In this document: one piece after another, positions 43,222 through 51,378 of the stretch | Position numbering within the stretch: the first letter of the stretch is position 1 | Layout of the letters: every line of letters begins with the position of its first letter | Origin: an uncultured Verrucomicrobiae bacterium | GTDB lineage: Bacteria > Verrucomicrobiota > Verrucomicrobiia > Limisphaerales > UBA1096 | Length of the DNA stretch: 60,414 bases | Reading direction: 5' to 3' | Assembly (NCBI GenBank): GCA_937770485.1 | Contig: CALJHX010000003.1 | Coordinates: forward strand, 1-60,414 | Translations under genes and position numbers: made by a program | Notes under the pieces: generated by a model | Seen by the model: only the letters and a program-made list of their open reading frames with translations | Told to the model about the DNA's origin: nothing | Database searches by the model: none

Positions 43222-43258
43222 CGTTGGTTGTTTAAATCACACCACCCTTTAACCAACG
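43222..43258. promoter_or_regulatory. Inverted repeat upstream of umuD
   Basis: Arms CGTTGGTT (43222-43229) and AACCAACG (43251-43258) lie 108 bp before the umuD start with 21 bp between. It could be an operator for a repressor such as LexA, or a hairpin. The LexA box of this lineage is not known to me, so the role is open. Confidence 0.3.
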
Positions 43259-43366
43259 TTGGCGTATCTTAAGCACTCAGGCATTGTTTCTGACAGTCGA
43301 CTTTATGATACATTCGCACTGGCTTTGCCGCTGGTGCGTGGGGGTTGTTTCTGCTACGCTGCTTGA

Positions 43367-43789
43367 ATGACGATGCTTCATCAATTGGCCGCTGAAAAGC
43401 AGACACCTGTTAGGTTCTACGATATCGGTGTCAGCGCAGGATTCCCTTCTCCTGCCGACGACTACAAAGAGAAAAAGCTCGATCTAAACGATCTTTTGAT
43501 ACGTCAACCTGAAGCGACATTTTTTGCCAAAGCGTCAGGCGACTCGATGACCGGAGCGGGTATTTTTGACGGCGACATGCTGATTGTTGACCGAAGCATC
43601 ACTGCTGCTGATGGGAAAATTGTGATAGCAGTGGTCAACGGGGAACTCACGGTCAAGCGATTCAAGCTTGTTGGCCGCACCGCTCAACTACACGCCGAGA
43701 ATCCGAAATATTCACCGATCACACTTTGCGAAGGTGATAACGTTAATGTTTGGGGCGTAGTAACGAACGTGATTCATTCAATGGATTAA
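43367..43789 (+). CDS. umuD: UmuD-type S24 peptidase subunit of DNA polymerase V
   Basis: 140 residues. The LexA/UmuD self-cleavage site Ala-Gly is in [12 protein letters not shown]; the nucleophile Ser is in [11 protein letters not shown] and the general base Lys in [10 protein letters not shown]. In the SOS response RecA filaments trigger the cut, and the shortened form joins UmuC for error-prone synthesis past lesions. Its stop overlaps the umuC start (TAATG). Both genes are intact and are a common load of mobile elements. Confidence 0.92.
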   Translation: MTMLHQLAAEKQTPVRFYDIGVSAGFPSPADDYKEKKLDLNDLLIRQPEATFFAKASGDSMTGAGIFDGDMLIVDRSITAADGKIVIAVVNGELTVKRFKLVGRTAQLHAENPKYSPITLCEGDNVNVWGVVTNVIHSMD

Positions 43790-45075
43790 TGATCGCACTG
43801 GTCGATTGCAATAACTTCTATGCCTCCTGCGAAAGGGTTTTCTGTCCAAGTCTTGTAGGTAAGCCGGTAGTTGTCTTGTCCAACAATGATGGGTGCGTGG
43901 TCGCTCGTTCAAATGAGGCAAAGGCACTTGGCGTCGCAATGGGTGTTCCCTTGTTTAAGATCAAGGAACTCGTCGCAACTGAAAATGTGCAGGTGTTTTC
44001 GTCAAACTACGAACTCTACGGCGACATGTCCTCAAGAATTGTATCGGTGCTTAGGCGATATGCCCCAGAAATTGAAATCTACTCAATCGACGAATCCTTC
44101 ATCAAGTTCGATGGCGTGCCTGATATGGTCAATCTATCATCGCAAATGCGCTCCATCGTCAGTCAGTGGACAGGGATTCCTGTTTCTGTGGGCCTTGGTG
44201 ACACTAAAACCTTGGCCAAGATCGCGAACCACAAGGCAAAGAAGAAGCCCAGCGGCGTGCACCGTACCGGGACTGATTCGATTGTTGATTTGGTTGACCT
44301 CCCAGTGGACAAAATTTGGGGGATCGGGTCGAAGCTTGCCCGCAGATTACGCTCAGTCGGGATCTTGACCGCTCTTCAACTCAAGAATGCCTCGTCTGCT
44401 TTAGTCAGAAAGATTGGAGGTGTAGTGATGGAGAGAACCCATCAAGAGCTCAACGGTTTTCGGTGCTTCGATTTTGATCAACCTCAACCACGCCAGAACA
44501 TTTGTTGTTCAAGGTCGTTTGGCAGGAGAGTCGAAAAACTGGAGCAACTTGAAGCTGCACTCTCAAGCTACGTTTCAACGGCGGTCAGGAAAATGAGGGC
44601 AGAAGGAAGCGTTGCAAGCGGTATTCAGGTCTTTATCAACACGGATCGATTCAACAAGGGCACGCTCCAATACCATAACTCGGCTGCTGGAAAGCTGCCT
44701 TGTCCAAGCAATGATCTGCTCACGATTGCGCACGAGGCAAACCGCCACTTGAAACGGATTTTTCGAGAGGGATACGCCTACAAGAAAGTCGGCGTGCTGC
44801 TTCTAGGTCTAGCTCCCGAAGGCCTCCAACAGCTTCCGCTTTTCGCAAGCTCCGTTCGGCGAAAGAAAAACGGCAGGATTGAAATAAAAGTAAAGAGGCA
44901 GCGGCTGAACGAGGCAATTGAAGAAATAGCTTCAAGGCTAGGTAAAGATGCAGTCACGCTAGGCCTAATGCCGCGAAAGAAAAGCAACCCATACGAATCG
45001 CCTTGGCACTTACGCCGCGAACGCCTTTCACCGCAATACACAACTCGTTGGGAAGATTTATTGCTTGTTAACTAG
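43789..45075 (+). CDS. umuC: UmuC-type Y-family DNA polymerase V catalytic subunit
   Basis: 428 residues from ATG 43789. Catalytic blocks of Y-family polymerases are present: [16 protein letters not shown] (metal-binding Asp), [26 protein letters not shown] and [12 protein letters not shown] (the two acidic residues). Then the helix-hairpin-helix region ([17 protein letters not shown]), the little finger and the UmuC-specific C-terminal part. Carries out mutagenic lesion bypass in the cytosol. A strong terminator follows at 45132. Confidence 0.93.
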   Translation: MIALVDCNNFYASCERVFCPSLVGKPVVVLSNNDGCVVARSNEAKALGVAMGVPLFKIKELVATENVQVFSSNYELYGDMSSRIVSVLRRYAPEIEIYSIDESFIKFDGVPDMVNLSSQMRSIVSQWTGIPVSVGLGDTKTLAKIANHKAKKKPSGVHRTGTDSIVDLVDLPVDKIWGIGSKLARRLRSVGILTALQLKNASSALVRKIGGVVMERTHQELNGFRCFDFDQPQPRQNICCSRSFGRRVEKLEQLEAALSSYVSTAVRKMRAEGSVASGIQVFINTDRFNKGTLQYHNSAAGKLPCPSNDLLTIAHEANRHLKRIFREGYAYKKVGVLLLGLAPEGLQQLPLFASSVRRKKNGRIEIKVKRQRLNEAIEEIASRLGKDAVTLGLMPRKKSNPYESPWHLRRERLSPQYTTRWEDLLLVN

Positions 45076-45131
45076 TTGACATCAAACAATCTCCTTTGGC
45101 CCGCTGTCCTACCCCTTTAAAGAAACAAAAA

Positions 45132-45164
45132 GCCCACAGGGGTCAACTGTGGGCCTTGTTTTTT
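45132..45164. terminator. Bidirectional intrinsic terminator
   Basis: Stem GCCCACAG / CTGTGGGC (45132-45139, 45147-45154) with a 7-base loop, a T run at 45159-45164 and an A run before it. It can end umuC on the plus strand and the Cys-rich gene on the minus strand. Related hairpins lie at 45534 and 46451. Confidence 0.85.
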
Positions 45165-45187
45165 GCCTTTAACGGCGAAACCGTTAA

Positions 45188-45403
45188 TCAAGTCGGATTC
45201 TGATCTTCAGTCATCTTTTGGTCCATGCAATCAGCACCACAGTCGGGTTTTACTCCTTCATCGCAAGTGGCTTTCTCGTCGCACTCCTCTTTGGAAGCTG
45301 AACATTCAGATTCGGCTTTGGCCGAGTTGCTACTGACGTAGTAGAATCCCGCCCCCGTAACCGAGACTGCCGCAATCGCTATAAATGTAATTAGAGTCTT
45401 CAC
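45188..45403 (-). CDS. Small secreted Cys-rich protein
   Basis: 71 residues from GTG 45403 (VKTLITFIAIAAVSVTGAGF). A signal peptide or single helix is followed by an acidic part with seven Cys (ECSASKEECDEKATCDEGVK, DCGADC). The longer open frame upstream overlaps the direct repeat and is not needed. Possibly a metal-binding or disulfide-rich exported peptide. No family recognised. Confidence 0.5.
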   Translation of the reverse strand: MKTLITFIAIAAVSVTGAGFYYVSSNSAKAESECSASKEECDEKATCDEGVKPDCGADCMDQKMTEDQNPT

Positions 45404-45449
45404 AAAAGAGAAACTATCGTCTGCTGTGGGTTTTGCAAGACCACAAATT

Positions 45450-45557
45450 TCATCGGAATTTGACGTTCTTGTCGAAGTCTTTGTAGAAGGTTGGTTGCCA
45501 TACGCAGCCCTCACCCCCGAAACAAATAAAAAACCCACATCCAGCAAGTGTGGGCCA
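45450..45557 (+). repeat. Direct repeat, copy 1, before the flavin reductase gene
   Basis: The first 41 bases (45450-45490) equal 46367-46407 without mismatch; similarity goes on to about 45557, including a hairpin. Copy 2 is at 46367-46478. The 917-bp period contains the whole flavin reductase gene. Confidence 0.8.
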
Positions 45558-45565
45558 CGTTTTTT
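45534..45565 (+). terminator. Terminator-like hairpin in the direct repeat
   Basis: Stem CCCACA (45534-45539) / TGTGGG (45549-45554), A run before and T run after. The matching hairpin of copy 2 (46451-46473) has one mismatch in its stem. Confidence 0.55.
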
Positions 45566-45678
45566 GGACAATCGGTCAATCCTCAGCCATAATCATCAAG
45601 TTTGTGGGCACAAAAAACATCCTGCCGTGCAAAAAAGAGAAGAAACGCTTACTAAATACACACGTAAACAAATCAAAA

Positions 45679-46305
45679 ATGCACTACGATAAAAAAAGTA
45701 TTGATCAACTAGATCGTGTCACGCGCTTAAAAATAATTAATTCAGTAACAGGCGTAAAACCTGGAAACCTTATAGGAACCGTAAGTGAAAATGGATATAC
45801 TAATTTGGCGATATTCAGTTCGATAGTCCATTTAGGGAGTAACCCCTCTCTTTTGGGTTTTATCTCAAGGCCTCAAACAGAAGAGGTTGGTCATACGTTG
45901 CGTAATATTCAACAAACTGGTTGCTATACGATTAATCATATTCATCCAAAATTTGCAGAAAAAGCACATTATACATCTGCTAAGTTTCCAAATGATGTTT
46001 CAGAATTTGATGCGTGCGAGCTCTCAGAGTCATACATTAATAATTTTAAAGCACCCTTTGTGAAGGAGAGTGTTTTTAAGATGGGGCTCCGTTTTAAAGA
46101 AGCCATCGATATAAAACTTAATGGTACTGTTTTAGTAATTGGAGAAATAGAAGAGATAATTATTCCGGGTAATGCATTTGTAAATGGAGACATTGATTTA
46201 GAGGAATCCGAAGGAGTGGGTATATCCGGATTGAATACCTACTATTCCTTAAAAAAGATAGGTAGTTATCCCTATGCTCGATTGAATGAAATACCTAATT
46301 TTTAA
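45679..46305 (+). CDS. Flavin reductase-like FMN-binding protein
   Basis: 208 residues from ATG 45679; the open frame before it is repeat DNA. Family blocks: KPGNLIGTVSENGYTNLAIF, SNPSLLGFISRPQ and GCYTINHIHPKFAEKAHYTS, as in FMN-binding split-barrel flavin reductases, which reduce free flavin or serve a monooxygenase. Cytosolic. The gene is far richer in A+T than its neighbours and by recall looks like versions from Bacteroidota. It lies between two direct repeats of about 110 bp, so it was probably acquired as a unit. Confidence 0.85.
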   Translation: MHYDKKSIDQLDRVTRLKIINSVTGVKPGNLIGTVSENGYTNLAIFSSIVHLGSNPSLLGFISRPQTEEVGHTLRNIQQTGCYTINHIHPKFAEKAHYTSAKFPNDVSEFDACELSESYINNFKAPFVKESVFKMGLRFKEAIDIKLNGTVLVIGEIEEIIIPGNAFVNGDIDLEESEGVGISGLNTYYSLKKIGSYPYARLNEIPNF

Positions 46306-46366
46306 TCAGTTACAGGATACCAACGACGACTAGCCCCATGCAAATTAGATCGTACAATACCTTATG

Positions 46367-46478
46367 TCATCGGAATTTGACGTTCTTGTCGAAGTCTTTG
46401 TAGAAGGCTGGTTGCACCCCGCAGCCCTCTACCACTGAAACAAATAAAAAGCCCTCACAGCTCAAGTGTGGGCCAAGG
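46367..46478 (+). repeat. Direct repeat, copy 2, behind the flavin reductase gene
   Basis: See copy 1 at 45450. The rest of 46306-46603 holds a doubled CGGTCTTT word around 46552-46577 and a short GGGC/GCCC hairpin near 46583, but no gene. Confidence 0.8.
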
Positions 46479-46603
46479 TTTCTGCCTTTAGCGGGAGTTG
46501 TCAGCATCAGGGTCCTTGCCCACGCACTTAAGGGCCAAAAAGTGAGAACCGGCGGTCTTTTATATACCGACGGTCTTTACGTGGGCTGTTTCGCCCGTGG
46601 CTT

Positions 46604-47873
46604 TTAAGCCGCCACTACTTGGAGTTTAATCCCGGAGTCTTTTTGATAGACGGCCCAGAACTTCTCGGCCTGTTCCTTCTTTATAAGCTTGCGGTAATGC
46701 CTGAACAGGATCGACTCCGTGTGGCCCGCTTGCAGGGCGGTTTTGGCTGCGTTCTCGTGTGCAGCCAGATAGTAGCTGCAATAGGAATGGTGCAGACAAT
46801 CATGAGGCCATTTCTAAAACCCCATTTTTGCCTTGTCCACCACGATCAGGGCGTGCCACCTATTATTAAAGTTGGGCAGGGGCATCTTGCCCCCGAGTTT
46901 GAGCCACTCTAAGCAGTTGTCGCTGATGTCCACAAACCTCCTGCGACATGTCTTGGTTTGTTTTCCCTCAAGTTCAATCTCGCGATCGGCGAAGGAGATG
47001 TTTGCGTGAGTCATACGTGCGACCTCGGATGGACGGATGCCGCAAAACAGATTCAACGCCACCGGCGTTAGCAGTTCGGGGTCGTGGTTTTTCGTGATCT
47101 CCAGAAACTCAACGACTTGATCGAACTTAAGGTAGCACGGCTCGGATTCGCCAAGAATGAATCCCTCCAACTTGGCCGCCGGATTGGTGCTCAGATAATC
47201 TTTCTTAATACACCAAGTGAAGAACCCCCTAATGCGTTTGAGGCTGGTTCACTTGGTTATTGTTGCCCAATTCCCACCGAGCACTCCTCCCTCGTCAATC
47301 CAAGACTCAATCGTCTCTGGTAAGATGGTGCAAACTTGTGTGTCGCCCCGATGTAATCCCTGAAGTCTTACATGAGGGACTTCAGGGTGGCGAAGCTGGG
47401 GCGGGAAACGCCCATCCTGACCATTGACCCCAAAAAGCCCGAGGCCTTTGGCCCTAGTTCCAAGTTCTTTTCCCGCTTGTCTGAACCTGTTGTTCCCAAG
47501 GCATCACTCAGAGTACACTTCTTAATGAATGACTTGCCTACGCCTTATGTCTCAAAATAGTCAACCGCTGATCTCAGGGTGAACCCAATGTCGCGAGACC
47601 GCTCAAAGGCGTCCATCATGTCGGCTCGGTCGCCGTTGGAAAGATTGAGCCACCACATTGCTGGCAGGTGGTGTCTTTGGATTCGGCCTTCAGCCATCGC
47701 TTGGCCTGCGGTTTGGTATTGAAGAACATCCGATGCCGTGTGCCGTTGACCCTTCCATCGACGAGCCATCGCTTCTCGCCCCGCTTCGTAATTTCTTTAA
47801 CCTTCATCGTTCGGAATTTCGGACTGCCACTGGCCGCTAAAAACGATGTGCTCTCATTCGCAGAAATAGTCAA
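46604..47873 (-). pseudogene. Tyrosine recombinase (phage-type integrase) of the island, inactivated
   Basis: Reading across at least three frames gives an N-terminal Arm/SAM-like part (KVKEITKRGEKRWLVDGRVN, RWLKAES) and the catalytic domain. Catalytic Arg I is in LFCGIRPSEVARM. Box II reads HDCLHHSYCSYYLAAHENAA, where family members have LRH, so the second Arg seems changed to His (CGC to CAC). Then LQAGHTESILFRHYRKL with the conserved His and the nucleophile Tyr. It stops at 46604 after about 420 codons. Placement about 150 bp inside the right attachment repeat is classic for the integrase of an element. Frameshifts plus the lost Arg indicate a dead gene. Confidence 0.75.
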
Positions 47874-48020
47874 ACAAGAGTGGCATAGGGTGCCACTTTT
47901 GGGCTGTTAAAACGGCTAATACGGGGTAAATTCCGGTTAGTATAGATAACGAGAGAAACTCACTTCAGGACTGTTTTATATGAGTGTAGTTAATTTTACT
48001 AAAAAAAGTAAAAAAACAAT

Positions 48021-48039
48021 ATCACTCGCGGGTGATGAA
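48021..48039. repeat. Right attachment repeat of the island (19 bp)
   Basis: Exact copy of 19995-20013. It includes the last codons (FITRE, stop) of the DUF1549/DUF1553 gene, so insertion at the 3' end left that gene whole. The space 47874-48020 next to it shows no gene and is A+T-rich. Confidence 0.8.
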
Positions 48040-51000
48040 TTCGTCGAGGTTCAGGAAAATACGGGTGAGTGTGGCCCATGCACTCGATTCTGCGTCACCG
48101 TTGAAGACCTTGGCTTCGGTGTCGTTTTCTTCATAGTACAATTCCGCCTTCTTCAGAAGGGTTAAGAATGCGGCAGCTTCCCTTGTTGAAGGTTTCCTTG
48201 CGGTACAGAGTTGGAATCCCATGGCGATGCGTTCACTATCACTGTCTTGTTCCTTTATAAGACGCTTGGCCATCGCCTTGGCCGCATCGGTGAACACGGA
48301 ATTATTCAGTGTGGCTAGCGCAGCGATGGGGGTGTTTGAAATATTTCGTTTCACGCAAGTGACATTGCTGTCGGGGCAATCAAAGGTAATGAGATTTGGG
48401 TGCGGTGATGTACGTTTGAAAAAGGTATATAAACCACGACGATACCGGTCTTCACCTCCACTGACTGCCCATTTGAAATTATTGGCATAACTCAGCTGGG
48501 CCACTCCTAGTGGTAGTGGAGGATAGACACTTTCGCCCCCTACTTTTCGTGAGAGTTGACCACTGGCGCCAAGGGTTAGATCGCGTATGATCTCAGCTTC
48601 CACACGGAAACGGTTTTGGCGGTGGAGTAAATGATTGTTGGGGTCTGTTCGCGCCAATTCCGGTCGGTGCATTGAGGCCTGCTGATACGTTGCGCTTTGG
48701 GTGATGAGCCGGATCATCTCTTTGCGACTCCATTTGCGACGGACAAACTCACCGGCTAACCAATCGAGTAAAGCAGGATGGGTGGGGGCATCGCCACGCA
48801 CACCAAAGTCGTTGATACTGCGGACCAGGCCTTCGCCGAACAGATTGGCCCAAATTCGATTTACGATGACTCGCGGAACAATCGGATTGTGGCCGTTCAC
48901 CAGCCACCGGGCCAGATCAAGACGGTCTCCTTCGCCTCGGTTACTTATCTTTGGCAAGGTGGCTAAGGTGTCTGCAAAGACCCTCTCACGGGGTTGTTTG
49001 AATTCGCCGCGATGTAAAATAGGGGTTGACCTTGGGTTGTCTTTTCGTTGGGAAATCACCCGGACACTCATTACCGGTGGTTTTGGTGCGTTGCTGTTGA
49101 GCTTTTCTAATTTGGCCTTCAACCGAATGGCTTCGGAGTCCCTGGTTTGGCCGAAGGCGAGGAGGGACTCGATTTCTTGTGTGGTTCGTTTGGCGGAATT
49201 ATTTCCAAGCAGTTTCACAATGTTTTCTGGAATGCCGTCGGTGGGGTTTTGCCCCGTACGGCAGGCAATGCGAAAGCGTCCGATGGTGTGTTGTGACCCG
49301 TATTCCTGATCGAGCACGATGTGCAGGTAGATGCCTGTATCGATTTCCAGCGGTTCGGCCAGGGTGATATCGAGGCTGTTTGGCTTTCCGTATTCATTGG
49401 CTATGGCCCAGCCCGTGCCGTTCTTGCCGGCTCCGCTTTTTCCGTCGATGGCGTTTTTTGCAGGCCAGTCCTTCTGGGAATATGTGGCGGTTGCTTTACC
49501 AAGTTTCAACAACTGCGGGGTCTTGCTAGAGAAGTCCGCGTTGGCGTTGGCATATATCCGCACATCATTAAGGACAAAGTTGCCATGAGGCGTTCGTCCG
49601 GGGCCTTTCGCGGCAAGGGATTCGTCTGGCAGGACTTCAATCCGGATACCGGTGATACGGTTCAGGCCGGTTTTATAGTTCACCTCATACTCTGCTATTT
49701 CAGGGTTTTCGCCACTGACGAGCAGGGAGCCGTCATCTTTTTTGGTGAATTTAACCTTGTCACTAACGTCTGCGCGGGCCGATATAAGTTCCATGGAGTG
49801 AAACTTCATAGGTTCACTTTTTCGGTTGGTGATTTCATCGCGCAACGACTTCTCCAGCACTGCAAGTTGCTTCTTCAAAGTGGCATTTCTTTTTGTGATT
49901 TTTGTCGTTAGGTCTTCCACCTTGGATTTGTGGGTTTCGTTAGCTTTCGCGAAGTCGGCGAGTGCCTGTTGGGAGCGTGGAATATTGGTGCTGGATTCGT
50001 CGCCGTTGTTGAAGTAGGCGAATAGTTGATAATATTCCTTCTGTGTGAGCTGATCGTATTTGTGATTGTGACAGCGCGCGCAGCCGACAGTCAGGCCGAG
50101 CCAGACAGAGCCCAAGGTCTCCTCGCGATCCATCACCGCGGCGACGCGCCATTGCTCCTGGTCAGTACCACCCTCGGTGTTGGTTAGAGTTTGGCGGTTG
50201 AACGCGGTGGCGAGCTTTTGCAAGTCAGTGGCATTTGGCAGTAGATCGCCGGCAAGTTGTTCGATGGTGAACTGGTCGAACGGCAGATCTGCGTTGATAG
50301 CGTTGATGACCCAATCGCGGTAACGCCAAGCGTTCATGCGCGGATTATCTTTCTCGTAGCCGTCGCTGTCGGCATAGCGCGCCTTGTCGAGCCAGTGACG
50401 TCCCCAGCGTTCGCCAAAGTGCTGGGAGGCAAGCAGTCGACCAACGAGTTTGTTGTAGGATTCAGACGATTTGTCGTTCTTAAAGGCCTCCACTTCCCCG
50501 GGAGTGGGTGGCAGGCCGATGAGATCGTAGCTGAGTCGCTTGATGAGAGTGTTGCGATCGGCTTGCGGTGATGGCTGCAGTTTGGTTGCTTCAAGCTTGG
50601 CTAGCACGAAGCGGTCAATCTCATTCCGAATCAAAGCGCCAGTTTTCACCTCTGGCGGAGCGGCTTGGCTCAAGGGCTGATAGGCCCAGTGCTCGCCCCA
50701 GCGCCCTCCCTCGCTTATCCATTGACGAATCAGTGCGATTTGAGCCGGCTTTAAAGGCTTGCCGTGATCAGGCGGAGGCATGAGGTCATCAGTATCATCC
50801 GTGGTCACACGATTGATGAGCTCGCTTCCATCCGGCTTTCCGGGGACTACCGCACGTTTGCCGGATTTCAATTCAGCCCGGGCGCTCTCTTTATCCGTCA
50901 AGTTCAGCCCGGCCTTTTGCTTGTCCGGCCCATGGCAGGTGATGCAATTCTCAGAAAAAACGGGTTGAATATCGCGCGCGAAATCGATCTCTGCAGCACC

Positions 51001-51048
51001 AATGTGCAAAGTCAGAAAAATGCTGAGGGATAAAATGTGTTTCTTCAT
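48022..51048 (-). CDS. DUF1549/DUF1553 exported cytochrome protein, first gene of the split operon
   Basis: 1,008 residues from ATG 51048, which directly precedes a signal peptide (MKKHILSLSIFLTLHIGA). A planctomycete cytochrome C domain has the heme motif CITCH (PVFSENCITCHGPD), then DUF1549 (DRFVLAKLEATKLQPSPQAD, HWLDKARYADSDGY), a second CxxCH (GCARCHNH), a beta-sandwich region in the middle and DUF1553 (VNRIWANLFGEGLVRSINDF). It ends DEFITRE. Normally co-transcribed with DUF1501, which is here 28 kb away. Role in the phyla is unknown, probably extracytoplasmic polymer or redox work. Undamaged. Confidence 0.9.
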   Translation of the reverse strand: MKKHILSLSIFLTLHIGAAEIDFARDIQPVFSENCITCHGPDKQKAGLNLTDKESARAELKSGKRAVVPGKPDGSELINRVTTDDTDDLMPPPDHGKPLKPAQIALIRQWISEGGRWGEHWAYQPLSQAAPPEVKTGALIRNEIDRFVLAKLEATKLQPSPQADRNTLIKRLSYDLIGLPPTPGEVEAFKNDKSSESYNKLVGRLLASQHFGERWGRHWLDKARYADSDGYEKDNPRMNAWRYRDWVINAINADLPFDQFTIEQLAGDLLPNATDLQKLATAFNRQTLTNTEGGTDQEQWRVAAVMDREETLGSVWLGLTVGCARCHNHKYDQLTQKEYYQLFAYFNNGDESSTNIPRSQQALADFAKANETHKSKVEDLTTKITKRNATLKKQLAVLEKSLRDEITNRKSEPMKFHSMELISARADVSDKVKFTKKDDGSLLVSGENPEIAEYEVNYKTGLNRITGIRIEVLPDESLAAKGPGRTPHGNFVLNDVRIYANANADFSSKTPQLLKLGKATATYSQKDWPAKNAIDGKSGAGKNGTGWAIANEYGKPNSLDITLAEPLEIDTGIYLHIVLDQEYGSQHTIGRFRIACRTGQNPTDGIPENIVKLLGNNSAKRTTQEIESLLAFGQTRDSEAIRLKAKLEKLNSNAPKPPVMSVRVISQRKDNPRSTPILHRGEFKQPRERVFADTLATLPKISNRGEGDRLDLARWLVNGHNPIVPRVIVNRIWANLFGEGLVRSINDFGVRGDAPTHPALLDWLAGEFVRRKWSRKEMIRLITQSATYQQASMHRPELARTDPNNHLLHRQNRFRVEAEIIRDLTLGASGQLSRKVGGESVYPPLPLGVAQLSYANNFKWAVSGGEDRYRRGLYTFFKRTSPHPNLITFDCPDSNVTCVKRNISNTPIAALATLNNSVFTDAAKAMAKRLIKEQDSDSERIAMGFQLCTARKPSTREAAAFLTLLKKAELYYEENDTEAKVFNGDAESSAWATLTRIFLNLDEFITRE

Positions 51049-51063
51049 GAAACAATGTACCAT

Positions 51064-51378
51064 CGTAGAACCTGCTTTCCGGGGAAAAGCATAGACTTCT
51101 CATTCAGAACCGGTCAAATAAAAGCTGCCTAAAGGAAAAAATATATTCCTATTTTTGTACCGGACTCCTACATGAAAAGATCCCTTTGTATTTCGCGGTT
51201 CCGGAAGGGGAGATCACGCGAAAACCGTTGAAATCCTCATCGCTGAAGGTACAGGTGAGAATGCGGGGGTTTTGAAGGAAAGACTCATTCGAAACGTGCG
51301 GCTGTAGTGCCATTTCAACCCCATCATCCCAATGGTTCCCATTCTCGCAAACACCCGAACTAATAAGCCGGCTCTGTC
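51064..51378. other. Intergenic space with an ankyrin trace
   Basis: Around 51217-51262 the plus strand reads DHAKTVEILIAEGTGENAG, which resembles an ankyrin helix pair without start or end. The remainder shows no gene. It may contain the promoter for the gene at 51048. Confidence 0.35.

Larger units (their letters stand above)
19995..48020. mobile_element. Putative 28-kb integrated genomic island
   Basis: Limits are the 19-bp direct repeats. Recombining them removes 28.0 kb and yields the DUF1549/DUF1553 gene, whose stop TGA lies in the repeat, followed two bases later by the ATG of the DUF1501 gene. Support inside: a tyrosine recombinase relic within 150 bp of the right repeat, a RepA-type helicase relic, umuDC, many gene fragments, genes that look foreign by composition, and a sugar-polymer degradation cluster as cargo. 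The recombinase is damaged, so the island is probably no longer mobile by itself. No conjugation genes were seen. Several insertions may have piled up in one site. Confidence 0.7.
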
